DNA from: JAAYDF01 sp964511155
GTDB taxonomy: Bacteria > Planctomycetota > Phycisphaerae > UBA1845 > PWPN01
Direction of reading: 5' to 3'
Assembly: GCA_964511155.1 (NCBI GenBank)
Contig: CAZEEJ010000033.1
Location: 1 to 39,332, forward strand
DNA: 39,332 bases
Shown in pieces: positions 25,901-34,138 of the stretch. Both the position numbers and the translations under genes were made by a program. Below the pieces are notes generated by a model, which made no database searches, was not told the origin of the DNA, and saw nothing but the letters and a program-made list of their open reading frames with translations. Within the stretch, counting starts at the first letter, position 1, and every line of letters starts with the position of its first letter.

Positions 25901-27186
25901 CGCTGGTCAGTTCAAACAACAAGTACCCTTGGGCGCCACAGGGCATCCTCTTTGCCACCCACAACACGCGGGCCACGGCGATGATCCGCACGCCGGCCGG
26001 CGTGGCGCCGCGATTTGAGAATCCGGCGGTCGCGGAAACTCCGGCGACCCCGCGGGGCGCCGCGGGAGCGATCCTGATCGAGGCCGAGCGGCCGAGCACG
26101 TCGAACTTCAACCTGGGTGCGTTCAGTGCCCTGCCGGAGTTGAGCGGTGATGGGTTCCTCGGGCTGGCATCGCGGATCCCGCCGCCCACGCCGGACGGCT
26201 ACGCGGCCACCTATACCTTCCAGGTCGAACGCGAAGGTCACTACGAGCTTTGGATTCGCGAGGGTTACCTGGCGATGGCCTCGCCCGGGCGCTGGCGCGT
26301 GGATGACGGCCCCTGGCAGGTTGCGAGCAACGCCCTCGTTCCGCTCGATATCCGCCTGGCGGCTCAGTACAACGCCCTCGAGGACGAGCGGATGCTCTTT
26401 GCCTGGTACCACTACGGCAGCACGCATCTTGCACCCGGCGAGCATCGGCTCAGCTACAGCGTGATCGAGAATCGACCCGGCGGCCTGGACGTCAACCTGG
26501 CCAACGGCACGCCATACGCCAAGCTGATTGACTGCTTCGTGCTGGTTGACGGCACGTTCGCGCCCGCCGGCCGCACGTTGACCGTCAAGCCCAGGCCGAG
26601 CGGTGATGAACCGCGCGGGCCGCGCATCAACCTCATCGCCAACCCCAGCCTGGAGGAGGATGTGGGCGGCTGGACGGCGGTGGAATGGACCGGCGATCGC
26701 TGGCGGTGGTTCGAGCTGCGCCACGACGACGGTTGGCACCGCGACCTGTGGTGGACGCGCCGGGCACCGGCCCAGGGACACCTGCGCATCCAGGGTTTGA
26801 TGGACATCGGTGGCTTGCAGGTGCGGCAGTCGTACGCCGGCGTGCGGTCACTGCGCATCCGAGCGGGCAAGCCGGAGCGACGTTTCAGCAGCACGCCCTT
26901 CGGGGTCGCCGCCGGCGGCAGGGTCGCTTTCGGCGGGTATATGCGGGCCGACGCCCTGGAAGCTGATGCCCGCGTGCGGGTCCGCTTCCTCGACGCCCGC
27001 GGGCGGGAGCTGGCCGCGAATTCCAGTCCGCCGCTGAGCGGCACGACCTTCTGGCAGGAGGTGTCCGCGGTCTCCGATCCCGCCCCCACGGGCACGGCCC
27101 TGGCGATCCTCGACTGCCACACCGACAGCGGCCAAGGCGGCACCGCCTGGTTCGACGACCTGTACGTCTACCACGTAAAGGAGTGA
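22969..27186 (+). CDS. Large secreted clan GH-A-like glycoside hydrolase with C-terminal carbohydrate-binding modules (family unassigned)
   Basis: 1405 residues with a signal peptide (about 1-23). Residues about 25-145 form a beta-rich domain. A TIM-barrel-like region follows (about 165-680): HTLFWDGEPFIPVGGML resembles the entry strand of GH5/GH42-type barrels. VFWNENNFNHS carries Glu420 after the pattern seen in GH42, then RDAYARYLEGRYGAIDGLRAAW, also GH42-like. Glu601 in MWLIVTEIGEGNHQ sits ~180 residues later, where the nucleophile would be expected. C-terminal modules include AILIEAERPSTSNFN to about 1180 (CBM6/35-like) and INLIANPSLEEDVGGW to the end (CBM4/9-like). GAAGGAAG precedes the ATG. 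The family is not certain; I infer hydrolysis of a complex glycan feeding the upstream enzymes. Confidence 0.75.
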   Translation: MRQNLVSLALATLSTGWSVVVAAGYTPPEYPAQAATIGRIAATVPPQVAVGEALAVSFEVEAAREADAPRRLWLHLVREGKVMHVAVFPPWPAPGLENDALPVGRAVKLGPFDTVLPADLPGGAYEWRAGAYLESVTANGRMAVRAPDENRERIIINTGTFTDKFGVAHRWHVNEAHTLFWDGEPFIPVGGMLIPDGNFDTFKSQIDLLISFGVRDVYWNVGNSVQIPRTWETKNDDQLRLFQRCIDYMDAAGMRYGMQCSGLQARGDAWELMGGPNGDITIAPDGSSKLSNPGSDLWLKDGRLYTARRHLREAVCLISERDSGRVLRHHKLEVVHDDRPGEGDKPRGEEHRMARVELNNLPAGEYVVHFNLAWRRDEWNDNMYFWSEETERYYQAIRDLYSQVRMGPGFRFFVDVFWNENNFNHSIVPAAPSFRDAYARYLEGRYGAIDGLRAAWALDDPTAVPDFAFAAKLLPMRTLRDRQTDTEWDYLVHVESGELVRCLRSTSQHRYDLVESVGLQVRDFHNEIADVFKRLHDVPVVFKFFSGIDWWHINDAGIPGGFDGVGMESYGVGEPILTFMGIPPLSSCAQATKTMWLIVTEIGEGNHQDQALERNKLFGLTSRLGTAYPTWVSLMSGGAKGIYHYYMLASPGVDNIWSDAVIRDPRQLEWLGTLREIAEHAPGLVDYRPTVYYRFPAIFHPNSGLTYSDPYRDYHNSDTLWFVDPPGKLPNGAWMLPTFSLRPATDMMFINLENSPASLRYAAEVTAYLATGQRVTWVGYRRDRGVFPDIDRYYTDEFAQDDDGVEFQVLQPPAGAEIVARNRTGQVWNFITGPVQIVSKNAEVKPGWRPQQVVFDGRDHSFDYASFMENDLGVHRLDVGPEFEAFTYTAGDESVTVIGLAPPLDSTIRLGEALPPFSLDATSNLAPPPPRKPYPVTFTVPADARAGTRVYWADGTPTEVAMGSGAAFCFKLVPDDRTLVSSNNKYPWAPQGILFATHNTRATAMIRTPAGVAPRFENPAVAETPATPRGAAGAILIEAERPSTSNFNLGAFSALPELSGDGFLGLASRIPPPTPDGYAATYTFQVEREGHYELWIREGYLAMASPGRWRVDDGPWQVASNALVPLDIRLAAQYNALEDERMLFAWYHYGSTHLAPGEHRLSYSVIENRPGGLDVNLANGTPYAKLIDCFVLVDGTFAPAGRTLTVKPRPSGDEPRGPRINLIANPSLEEDVGGWTAVEWTGDRWRWFELRHDDGWHRDLWWTRRAPAQGHLRIQGLMDIGGLQVRQSYAGVRSLRIRAGKPERRFSSTPFGVAAGGRVAFGGYMRADALEADARVRVRFLDARGRELAANSSPPLSGTTFWQEVSAVSDPAPTGTALAILDCHTDSGQGGTAWFDDLYVYHVKE

Positions 27187-27196
27187 ACGAACCGCC

Positions 27197-27249
27197 GATC
27201 CGGCTCCGCTTGGCTCCGCCGTGACGAGTGAACGCGGATGAACGCCGAT
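27197..27249. repeat. 53-bp dispersed intergenic repeat, copy 2
   Basis: Matches 16862-16914 at 52 of 53 bases. It starts 11 bp after the stop of the large hydrolase. Confidence 0.85.
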
Positions 27250-27276
27250 CGGGTGTAACTCGCCATTCGCGGGCGA

Positions 27277-27408
27277 AATGACCAATGGCGAAGTCCGAAT
27301 GACCAATGAAGTCCGAATGACGAATGACGAATGTCCGCAGCGGCGGCCGACGTTCTGGTTTCGGGCTTGGTCATTGATTGGTCATTGAGGCATTCGCCAT
27401 TGGTCATT
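27277..27408. repeat. Inverted repeat with AATGACCAATGGCGAA arms
   Basis: Arms 27277-27292 and 27393-27408 are perfect 16-bp complements. Inside are degenerate copies of ATGACCAATG and GTCCGAATGA on both strands. It lies between the convergent hydrolase and metG ends. It could stop both transcripts but has no U-tracts; it looks like a common noncoding repeat family. Confidence 0.75.
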
Positions 27409-27422
27409 CAGGCTGGCGGGCG

Positions 27423-29126
27423 TCAGCTTGACTCGATGGGATCGAGCTTCTTGAAAAGGATGGCCGGTTCGCCGAGCGGGTGCCCGGGCGGCAGCTCGCG
27501 GGTGGCACCGTCCCAGGCGAGCAGCTCGGGCACCTCCAGCTTGAGCATGCCGGCCAACTTCTCCGCGGAGAACGGCAGGAACGGGGCCATCAGCGTGCCG
27601 AGCGTGCGCACGGTCTGCACGCAGACGTTGATCGTCGTCCCGCAGGCCGCCAGATCTTCCTTGCGCTGCTTCCACGGCTGTTTGGCGTCGAAGTAGACGT
27701 TGGCGACGCGGGCCAGACTCATGACCTCTTCGAGGCCGCCCTTGAAGCGCAGGTTTTCGAGCTTCTGCGTCAGGCGTTCGGCGTGCTCGGCCACGGTGGC
27801 CAGGTGGGCCTGGTCTTCGGCCGATCGCTCCCCCGCCGGCGGCACGCGCCCGTCGAAGTAGCGGTTCGCGAACGTCAGCGTGCGGTTGACGAAGTTGCCC
27901 AGCACGTTGAGCAGCTCGGTGTTGTTGCGGTTGACGAACGCGTCGAGGTCGAACGCGGTCCGGGCCGACTCAGGGGCGATGGCCGTCAGGTAATACCGCA
28001 ACGGGTCGGCGTCGTAGCGCTGCAGCCATTCCTCGATCCAGATGGCCGTGCCCCGGCTCTTGCTGATCTTCTCCTCCTCCTTGCCGGGGAAGCGGATGTT
28101 GAGGAACGCGTTGGCCACCACCTGCCAGGGCAGTTGATACGTGGACTCGGCCATGAGCATCGCCGGCCAAGTCAGGGCGTGAAAGACGGTGTTGTCCTCG
28201 CCGATGAAGTGCACGATGCGGCAGTCGGGATCCTTCCACCAGCGCTCGTAGGCCCGCCAGTCGCCGTCGACGTCCTGGCAGTGCCGGGCGGTGAAGGAGA
28301 CGTACCCGATGGGGGCGTCGAACCAGACGTAAAGCACCTTGCCCGCCGCCTCGGGGTCATCGAGCGGCACGGGGACGCCCCAGGTCAGATCGCGGGTCAT
28401 GGCCCGCTCGGGCAGGCCCTGCTTGATCTGCCCGAGCGAGAAGTTGAGCACCGTCTCGCGCCAGGTGGGCGTGCCGTCGGCCGGCTCGCGCTTGCTCTCC
28501 AGCCAGGTACGCAAGCCGCCTTCCAGCCGCTGGAGTTGCAGGTACCAGTGCGTCGTCTGCCGCGGCACCGGCCGGGTGTTGGTGATCGTGCTCACCGGGT
28601 CGATCAGTTTCATCGGGTCGATGGAGATCCCGCAGGCCTCGCACTGATCGCCGTAGGCCCCCGTCGAGCCGCATTCGTAGCAGGTGCCCTTCACGTAACG
28701 GTCCGGCAGGAACTGGTCGGCCTGGGTGTCGTAAAGCTGCTCCGTGGTCTGCTTGACGAAGAAGCCCTTTTCGTGAATGGCCTTGAAGAAGTCCTGACTG
28801 ATGCGGTTGTGCAACTCGACGAAGTCGGGCTGGTGCGTGCCGCCGTAGATGTCGAACCGGATGCCGAGGCCCTCGAAGTCGGCTCTCTGCCGGGCGTTGT
28901 AGAAAGCGGTGAGTTCCTCGACGCTCTGGCCGCGCTCGCGGGCGGTCATCAGGGCGGCAACCCCGTTGTCGTCGCTGCCGCAGATGAAGCGCACATCCTC
29001 GCCCCGGGCGCGGAGGAAGCGAACGTACGTATCGGCCGGCAGATACGCGCCGGCGATGTGCCCGACGTGCAGCGGGCCGTTGGAGTACGGTAGGGCGGCG
29101 GTGACCAGGAATCGTTGTTGAGCCAT
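27423..29126 (-). CDS. metG: Methionyl-tRNA synthetase
   Basis: 567 residues. The class I signatures are PYSNGPLHVGHIAGAYLPAD (HIGH region) and EEKISKSRGTAI (KMSKS). A zinc knuckle with CYECG and CEACG lies in the connective insertion. The anticodon-binding helical domain contains FVNRNNTELLNVLGNFVNRT. It ends after the anticodon domain, so the C-terminal Trbp111-like tRNA-binding domain present in many bacterial MetRS is missing. The start is set at MAQQRFLVTAALPYSNG; the frame is open 84 codons further upstream but reads through a repeat hairpin. Shine-Dalgarno is weak. Convergent with the hydrolase and divergent from the acidic hypothetical protein. Confidence 0.96.
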   Translation of the reverse strand: MAQQRFLVTAALPYSNGPLHVGHIAGAYLPADTYVRFLRARGEDVRFICGSDDNGVAALMTARERGQSVEELTAFYNARQRADFEGLGIRFDIYGGTHQPDFVELHNRISQDFFKAIHEKGFFVKQTTEQLYDTQADQFLPDRYVKGTCYECGSTGAYGDQCEACGISIDPMKLIDPVSTITNTRPVPRQTTHWYLQLQRLEGGLRTWLESKREPADGTPTWRETVLNFSLGQIKQGLPERAMTRDLTWGVPVPLDDPEAAGKVLYVWFDAPIGYVSFTARHCQDVDGDWRAYERWWKDPDCRIVHFIGEDNTVFHALTWPAMLMAESTYQLPWQVVANAFLNIRFPGKEEEKISKSRGTAIWIEEWLQRYDADPLRYYLTAIAPESARTAFDLDAFVNRNNTELLNVLGNFVNRTLTFANRYFDGRVPPAGERSAEDQAHLATVAEHAERLTQKLENLRFKGGLEEVMSLARVANVYFDAKQPWKQRKEDLAACGTTINVCVQTVRTLGTLMAPFLPFSAEKLAGMLKLEVPELLAWDGATRELPPGHPLGEPAILFKKLDPIESS

Positions 29127-29250
29127 GAGGGCGTCTCTCGCTTGGCCGCAGCGGATCGGCCGACCATCTTGCACTCGCTCACAGGCAGACATCCTACCGT
29201 TTTGCGCCCAGCTTTCCACGCGGGGAAAGGCCACCCGGGTCCGTGGCAAC

Positions 29251-29401
29251 TTGGGCGGGTGGCCCATCCATCGCAACGCGATGGGTGGGCTCACGATGAT
29301 GGGGATGAAGGAAAGGCTCCTGGTGAAGCAAGGCTTGCCCACCCATTCGATCATCGCCAGCCCACCCTTGCTGCGCAAGGATGGGCCACCCGGCCGCCCA
29401 A
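29251..29401. repeat. ~150-bp nested inverted repeat, MITE-like
   Basis: Outer arms 29251-29269 and 29379-29401 are complementary apart from a 4-nt insertion (TTGGGCGG..GGTGGCCCATCC). Inner arms GATGGGTGGGC (29280-29290) and GCCCACCCATT (29337-29347) also pair. No gene is visible in the 419-bp gap between metG and the acidic protein. Confidence 0.65.
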
Positions 29402-29545
29402 ACTATCACGGAGCCAAGTCACGCTGGTCCCGACTGCCGGATTGACTATGATTCGTGGCGGGCATAGCCTTCAAGGGCGAATTCTGCCGTCCGCGTCACG
29501 GTCGGCGGAGCACGTCCGGAGATCGGGAACCGATCGGGAGGTGTC

Positions 29546-30625
29546 ATGATGGGCCGACATTCAGGAAAGAAGGAGAGGCAGCGCGTCAAACGTCAGGAAT
29601 CCAAGCGGATGCAGCAGCGACGGCAGAGCGGCAGCCCCTACCAGCGGATCGGCCGGGCCGCGGGAGCCATCGACTGCTACATCAACGAGGGCTGGCAGAC
29701 CCAGGGCATGGCGTCGATCACGGTGCGGAAGGAGGCGCCCGCGGAGGGCGGTGTCCTGGCCGCCTTCCTGGTGGATCTCTGGTGCATCGGTCTCAAGGAC
29801 GCCTGGGGACGCATCGGCATATCGCGGAGTGAGTTCGAGGAGGCCATGCAGCGAACCGCGCCGGAAAACAAGCAGGTCCGCGTGGACCTGGCGGTGGTTA
29901 AGCGGCTGGTGGCGGGGAGCATCCGGTTCGCCCGGCAGAACGGCTTCCGCCTGCCGGCCCATTACGAGCGCTGGGTGAAGGTACTTGGCGGAGTGGGAGA
30001 CATTGACATGGCGGATCTGAGCGACTTCGGTATTGACGGCGGCCTGCGCTACATGGGCCCCGAGCAGGACCTGCGTGAGCGGTTGATCGGTTGCCGGTTG
30101 CAAGACTTCCTCGCCCGGCCGGATGTGCACGTCATCTTCGGCCCCTCGCCGGATGAGATGTTCGGTCTTGAGGATGAGGACGACGAAGAAGAAGGCGAGG
30201 ACGAAGCCTGGGACGAGGATGAAGACGAGGACGACGAGGAGTGGGACGAGGACGAGGATGAGGACGAAGAGGAGGAGGACGACGAGGGCGCCGAAGCCAT
30301 CGCGATGCTCGAGCAGGCGACCGCGATGCTGCAGGACGCCATGGCGGATCGCGTTCGGCAATGGTGTTTCGCGCAGGGCGAAGTTCCCCATCCCCGCCTC
30401 GAGGACGCGTTGGATGCGGCCCTGCTGTCCATTATCCACACCAGCTTCGGGCTCGATGAGGACAAGCAGCCGGCCGGGGCGGGGTTCGACCGTATCTTGA
30501 GTGCGCTCTCGCCGGCGGAACGGGCCGAACTCGAGCCGGCCCTGGAGCAGGTGGTCCGTTTCATGTCGCAGTTCAGCGGCCCCGAGGAGATGATCAGCCG
30601 TCTCGGACTGGATATGGAAGAATAG
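29546..30625 (+). CDS. Conserved hypothetical protein with long acidic tract
   Basis: 359 residues (a second ATG follows directly). GGAGG lies 4-7 nt upstream. The basic N-terminus (about 1-30) is followed by a domain with AIDCYINEGWQTQGMASITV and AFLVDLWCIGLKDAWG; I recall similar unannotated proteins but no function. Residues about 210-252 are almost only Asp and Glu, encoded by repeated GAC/GAG/GAT codons. The C-terminal part is helical and contains EQVVRFMSQFSGPEEMISRL. No signal peptide or membrane segment. It is isolated, 23 bp from the convergent phosphatase gene end. Confidence 0.8.
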   Translation: MMGRHSGKKERQRVKRQESKRMQQRRQSGSPYQRIGRAAGAIDCYINEGWQTQGMASITVRKEAPAEGGVLAAFLVDLWCIGLKDAWGRIGISRSEFEEAMQRTAPENKQVRVDLAVVKRLVAGSIRFARQNGFRLPAHYERWVKVLGGVGDIDMADLSDFGIDGGLRYMGPEQDLRERLIGCRLQDFLARPDVHVIFGPSPDEMFGLEDEDDEEEGEDEAWDEDEDEDDEEWDEDEDEDEEEEDDEGAEAIAMLEQATAMLQDAMADRVRQWCFAQGEVPHPRLEDALDAALLSIIHTSFGLDEDKQPAGAGFDRILSALSPAERAELEPALEQVVRFMSQFSGPEEMISRLGLDMEE

Positions 30626-30647
30626 GCCCCCAGTTGCATTCCGTTGG

Positions 30648-32462
30648 TCATCGCTGCCGGAGGGCGGAGGGCGGCTTCTCGGTCTTCACGACAACCATGG
30701 TGAGATCATCGGTACGGTCGGCCAGACCGCGGAAGCGGCGGATGTCCCACAACAGGTTCTGGGCGACGTGCTGGGCGGACAGCTCGCAATGCCGGCGGAG
30801 TGAGTCCACCAAGCGGGTGTTGCCGAACTGTTCGTCGGCGAAGTTGAGGGCCTCGACGGCGCCGTCCGTGTACAGCAGCAGCACGTCCCCGGGACGCAGG
30901 TCCATGATGCCGCGCTCGAAGGTGGCCTCCGGGTCCATGCCCAGAACAGTGCCGCCGGTCAGCAGTTCGTGAATCTCGCCCCGGCGTAGGAGCATGGGCG
31001 GCGGATGCCCCGCGTTACAGTAGGTCAGTCGACCGGTGCCCGGGTTGAGCACGCCGTAGAACGCGGTGGCGAACTCGCCCACCACGGTGTCGCGGCAGAG
31101 GTGGCGGTTGACCTCGGCCAGGATGCGGTCGATGTCGTACATGTGATACGCATTGACCCGCAGGGCGGCGCGCAGCGAGGCCATCTGGAGCGAGGCGGGC
31201 ACGCCCTTCCCGGACACGTCGGCGATGGCCAGCCCGAGGTTGTTGCCGGGCAGGGGGATGAAGTCGTAAAAATCGCCGCCGACCTCGAACGTCGGGCGAT
31301 AGACCGCGCCGATGTCGAGGGCCTCGTACGATGGGGCACGGTCGGGGATCATCCGCCGTTGAACTTCGCCGGCGTAGGCCAGTTGCCGCGAGTACCGTTC
31401 CGCTTCCAGGGCCTCGGCGAAGAGACGCGAGGTGAGGATCGCCGCCGCCATCTGGGAGGCCACCGCCTGCAAGAGCGATTCCTCGAAGGGCGTGAAAGCA
31501 TGCGGGATGCCGGTGTAGACGCGCAGCACGCCCACCGCCTTGCCCCGATAGACCATGCCGCAGACCAGCCCACTGACGATGCCCTCCTGGCGGGCCTGCT
31601 GCGGGTAGCGCGTCCGCGGATCGGTGGGGGCGTCGGCGATGCGCACGATCTCGCCACGCAGGGCGGCCGTGTCGATCGGGTTGTCGTCGACGGTCACCGG
31701 GCCCTTGCCGAGATACTCCGGGGAGAGGTTGTGCACCGCTTTGATGGCCAGCCCACCCGTCTGCTCGTCGAGTAGACGGATGCTGCACGCCTTGACCCGC
31801 ATCACGGTGCAGATCAGGCCCGCGACCTTGCCGAGCGCGTCGTTGAGATCCAGCGAACCGGCGACCAGCCCGGCAATGTTGTAGACGGCGCTGAGCTCCT
31901 CGATGCGAAGCTGGAGATCGGTGTCGCGGGCGCACAACTCGGCAAACAACTCGCCCAGCAGGCCGGTCAGGTTCCGGGCCGCAAAGGCCTCCGTGGCCGA
32001 CCAAGGGCGAAGCGTCGCGGCGGCTGAGGCCAGGGCGGCCGGCGGCAGCTCCGCCATCCGGGCCAGTCGCTCGATCGCGTCCGGCGGCAGAGCACGACGC
32101 GGCCGATCACCCAGCGTCAAGGTTCCCGCCCGCCGATCCCCAATGGTCAGCGGCAGGGCAAAATGGTCCATGCTCTCGGTCAGCGGAGGGGGATCATCGA
32201 CGTCCTCGGTCGGCGAGTCTTCGCTGATCGCCAGGCGGTGGGCGGCGACGAGCAGCGCGCGGCCGCGGTCCGAGTCGGCCAAGCGGGCCGCCAGGGCGTT
32301 ACCCGTGACCGGACCGAGAACCACCTCGCCGGCCGCGTCGAACAGCATGGCGGTGGCGGAGGTCACCTCGGCCAGTACCGCCAACGCCTTCTCGAAGGAC
32401 AAGGCCGAGACCGTGTCCCGCAGCAGTTTGGGGCAGAATGTGGCGGACTCCATGCTGGCCAT
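30648..32462 (-). CDS. GAF domain-SpoIIE (PP2C-type) serine phosphatase
   Basis: About 604 residues. An N-terminal region of ~180 residues looks like a poorly conserved GAF/sensor. A second GAF domain follows (about 190-345: YNIAGLVAGSLDLNDALGKV, SIRLLDEQTGG, GVLRVYTGIPHAF). A helical linker AEALEAERYSRQLAYAGEVQ leads to a SpoIIE/RsbU phosphatase with metal Asp residues in FEVGGDFYDFIPL and IADVSGKGVPASLQMA, plus CNAGHPPPML, LLYTDGAVEA and DRTDDLTMVVV. Such enzymes dephosphorylate anti-anti-sigma factors in general stress signalling; no partner is in the window. An upstream start (32546) would overlap a TATAAT box at 32497-32502, so ATG 32462 or 32453 is preferred. Confidence 0.9.
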   Translation of the reverse strand: MASMESATFCPKLLRDTVSALSFEKALAVLAEVTSATAMLFDAAGEVVLGPVTGNALAARLADSDRGRALLVAAHRLAISEDSPTEDVDDPPPLTESMDHFALPLTIGDRRAGTLTLGDRPRRALPPDAIERLARMAELPPAALASAAATLRPWSATEAFAARNLTGLLGELFAELCARDTDLQLRIEELSAVYNIAGLVAGSLDLNDALGKVAGLICTVMRVKACSIRLLDEQTGGLAIKAVHNLSPEYLGKGPVTVDDNPIDTAALRGEIVRIADAPTDPRTRYPQQARQEGIVSGLVCGMVYRGKAVGVLRVYTGIPHAFTPFEESLLQAVASQMAAAILTSRLFAEALEAERYSRQLAYAGEVQRRMIPDRAPSYEALDIGAVYRPTFEVGGDFYDFIPLPGNNLGLAIADVSGKGVPASLQMASLRAALRVNAYHMYDIDRILAEVNRHLCRDTVVGEFATAFYGVLNPGTGRLTYCNAGHPPPMLLRRGEIHELLTGGTVLGMDPEATFERGIMDLRPGDVLLLYTDGAVEALNFADEQFGNTRLVDSLRRHCELSAQHVAQNLLWDIRRFRGLADRTDDLTMVVVKTEKPPSALRQR

Positions 32463-32496
32463 CCCGACCGGCCCTGGCGGCCAGGGCGGCGATGGC

Positions 32497-32502
32497 ATTA
32501 TA
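32497..32502 (-). promoter_or_regulatory. Perfect -10 box for the SpoIIE-type phosphatase
   Basis: TATAAT on the minus strand, about 35 nt before the chosen start codon, with a poor TTACGC at the -35 position (17-nt spacing). It supports a start at 32462 or 32453. Confidence 0.4.
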
Positions 32503-32864
32503 CCGCGAACACGCAACTCGCGTAAGGCCGAGCCGCCCGCGGTCAAAAGCTCAACGGCGAACGTAGCGAAGCAACTCGCTCCGGACGTTCGCCGTTGACA
32601 CCGTAATGGTCAGCCTTGGCACCGTTGGCCGAACGGGCCAATGACCCGGGCCCGTCTAGGGCCCTCCGTTTGAATAGATGAGTATGCCGCTGGAAAGTGG
32701 CACCACTCATTGCATTATCGGTTTCTTCTGCGTCCTCCAACCAGCAAAACCGTGCGTTCACGATCGCTCGGACACGAAACGGGCCGGCGTCCGCTGCTGG
32801 TCGTTCGGCTCCCCCACGGACATTACCGGCCGAGCAACCCCGCTCGCATCTCCGCCCTTGGCCT

Positions 32865-33074
32865 TCACACCGGAGGAGCCCGCTCTCCCATACCCGAGAA
32901 AACGGTCAGCCTTAACTCCTGCGGGGATCGCAGGATCCCCGCCGTCTCAGGATGTCGAGCCGCCCACGGCACCCATGGCGTCTCAACCGGCACGGGCTCC
33001 GGGGACTCCTTCTCCGGAAGCGCCGACTCGACGTCCTGCGTTTCCCCTATGATCTCCGGCATCCGGGGCATCAT
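32865..33074 (-). CDS. Possible small Pro/Glu-rich protein
   Basis: 69 codons beginning MMPRMPEIIGETQD, then rich in Pro and Glu (EKESPEPVPVETPWVPW). AGGGG lies about 6 nt before the ATG and third positions are mostly G or C, as in neighbouring genes. I do not recognise it and it may be chance. It is the only candidate gene in the ~820 bp between the phosphatase and the membrane protein; the rest of that gap shows no other supportable gene. Confidence 0.25.
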   Translation of the reverse strand: MMPRMPEIIGETQDVESALPEKESPEPVPVETPWVPWAARHPETAGILRSPQELRLTVFSGMGERAPPV

Positions 33075-33285
33075 CCTTCACCCCTTCGTCAGAGTCGCCA
33101 CCGGTCCGCTGCAAACTCTGAGTTGCCCGTCACTAGATATATACGTCACGTTTCGGCCCGGGGCAAACGGATTTCCGCCAATTCGCCGGTTGCGGCTTCG
33201 CCCCCCCCAATTACGCTCACCCAACGCCGCCGCCCTGGTCGATATCACAAGCGATACGCCGGTCGCTGTTCGGAGCAAGGGTCGT

Positions 33286-34035
33286 ATGGAATACGCGGCA
33301 ATGACCTTCTGGTTATTGGTGATCGTCTTTTCCGCACTGGGTGTGCACCGGTTGTGGAGCGCCCTGCTCCAGCCGAAGATCGTCAACTCGATCCTCCTGC
33401 CGGGCACCCTGGTCGCCACCCTCGGGCATATTCTCGGCCTCCTGATCACCGGAGGCACGGTGGACAACACCACGCTCATCACCGACGACGACTCGGGCGA
33501 GCCCCAAACCGGTGCCGACCCCAAGCCGCGAGTCCCGATTATCGGGGCGGTTATCATCGCTCTGCTGCCCATGGTCGGTTGTGCGGCCGCCATCTACGCC
33601 GTCTCACGCTACTTCGGCACGCCGATCATCCAGGGCCTCACCGAGCAGTTCCGGCCCCAGCTCCACCTGCCCACCAGCTACCCGCTCTTCTTCGAGATGC
33701 TCCGCGAGGTGCTGACCCTCGTCGAGCGGCTGATCGCCGTCGTGCTGGCCAGCGACTTGACCAACTGGCAGACGCTGCTGTTCCTTTACCTGGCCATCTG
33801 CCTGACGGTGCGGATGGCTCCCCTGACGGGCGATCTGCGCGGCTCGCTCGGGGCCATTTTCGTGACCGGCATCATCGCCTTCCTGATCAGTCGCATGACC
33901 GCGTCCGCCGGCGATACCGTCGCCTCCACTTGGCCGCTTATCACCTTCTCCGTCGCCGTCCTGCTGTTCCTGCTGATGGTCAGCCTGCTGATCACCGGCG
34001 TGGTCGGGCTGGCCCGCACCTTGTTCGGCAAGTAG
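33286..34035 (+). CDS. Polytopic membrane protein, possibly a degenerate M50-like family member
   Basis: 249 residues with about five or six hydrophobic segments: MTFWLLVIVFSALGVHRLW, ILLPGTLVATLGHILGLLIT, IIGAVIIALLPMVGCAAAIY, LLFLYLAICLTVRM, GAIFVTGIIAFLI and the last ~30 residues. LPGTLVATLGHILGLL resembles the LPGTxxHExxHxxxxLL segment of membrane metallopeptidase-like proteins, but HE is replaced by AT, leaving only the second His. A chelating site is therefore unlikely. Function is unknown. AAGGG lies 5 nt before this ATG. The frame is open further upstream, but that part does not look coding. Confidence 0.75.
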   Translation: MEYAAMTFWLLVIVFSALGVHRLWSALLQPKIVNSILLPGTLVATLGHILGLLITGGTVDNTTLITDDDSGEPQTGADPKPRVPIIGAVIIALLPMVGCAAAIYAVSRYFGTPIIQGLTEQFRPQLHLPTSYPLFFEMLREVLTLVERLIAVVLASDLTNWQTLLFLYLAICLTVRMAPLTGDLRGSLGAIFVTGIIAFLISRMTASAGDTVASTWPLITFSVAVLLFLLMVSLLITGVVGLARTLFGK

Positions 34036-34138
34036 CTCCGGCACCGTGCAGGAAGAACATGAACGATTTGCGAGCGAAACACGCATTCCGGTTTGCCGCT
34101 TCGCGCGGCAGGCGTGCAAGTTGCCGCCGTGCGGATCC

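Noticed and set aside
32710..33285. N-terminal extension of the membrane protein by ~190 codons
   Set aside because: Composition is unlike a protein, no motif, and a good start with AAGGG lies at 33286.
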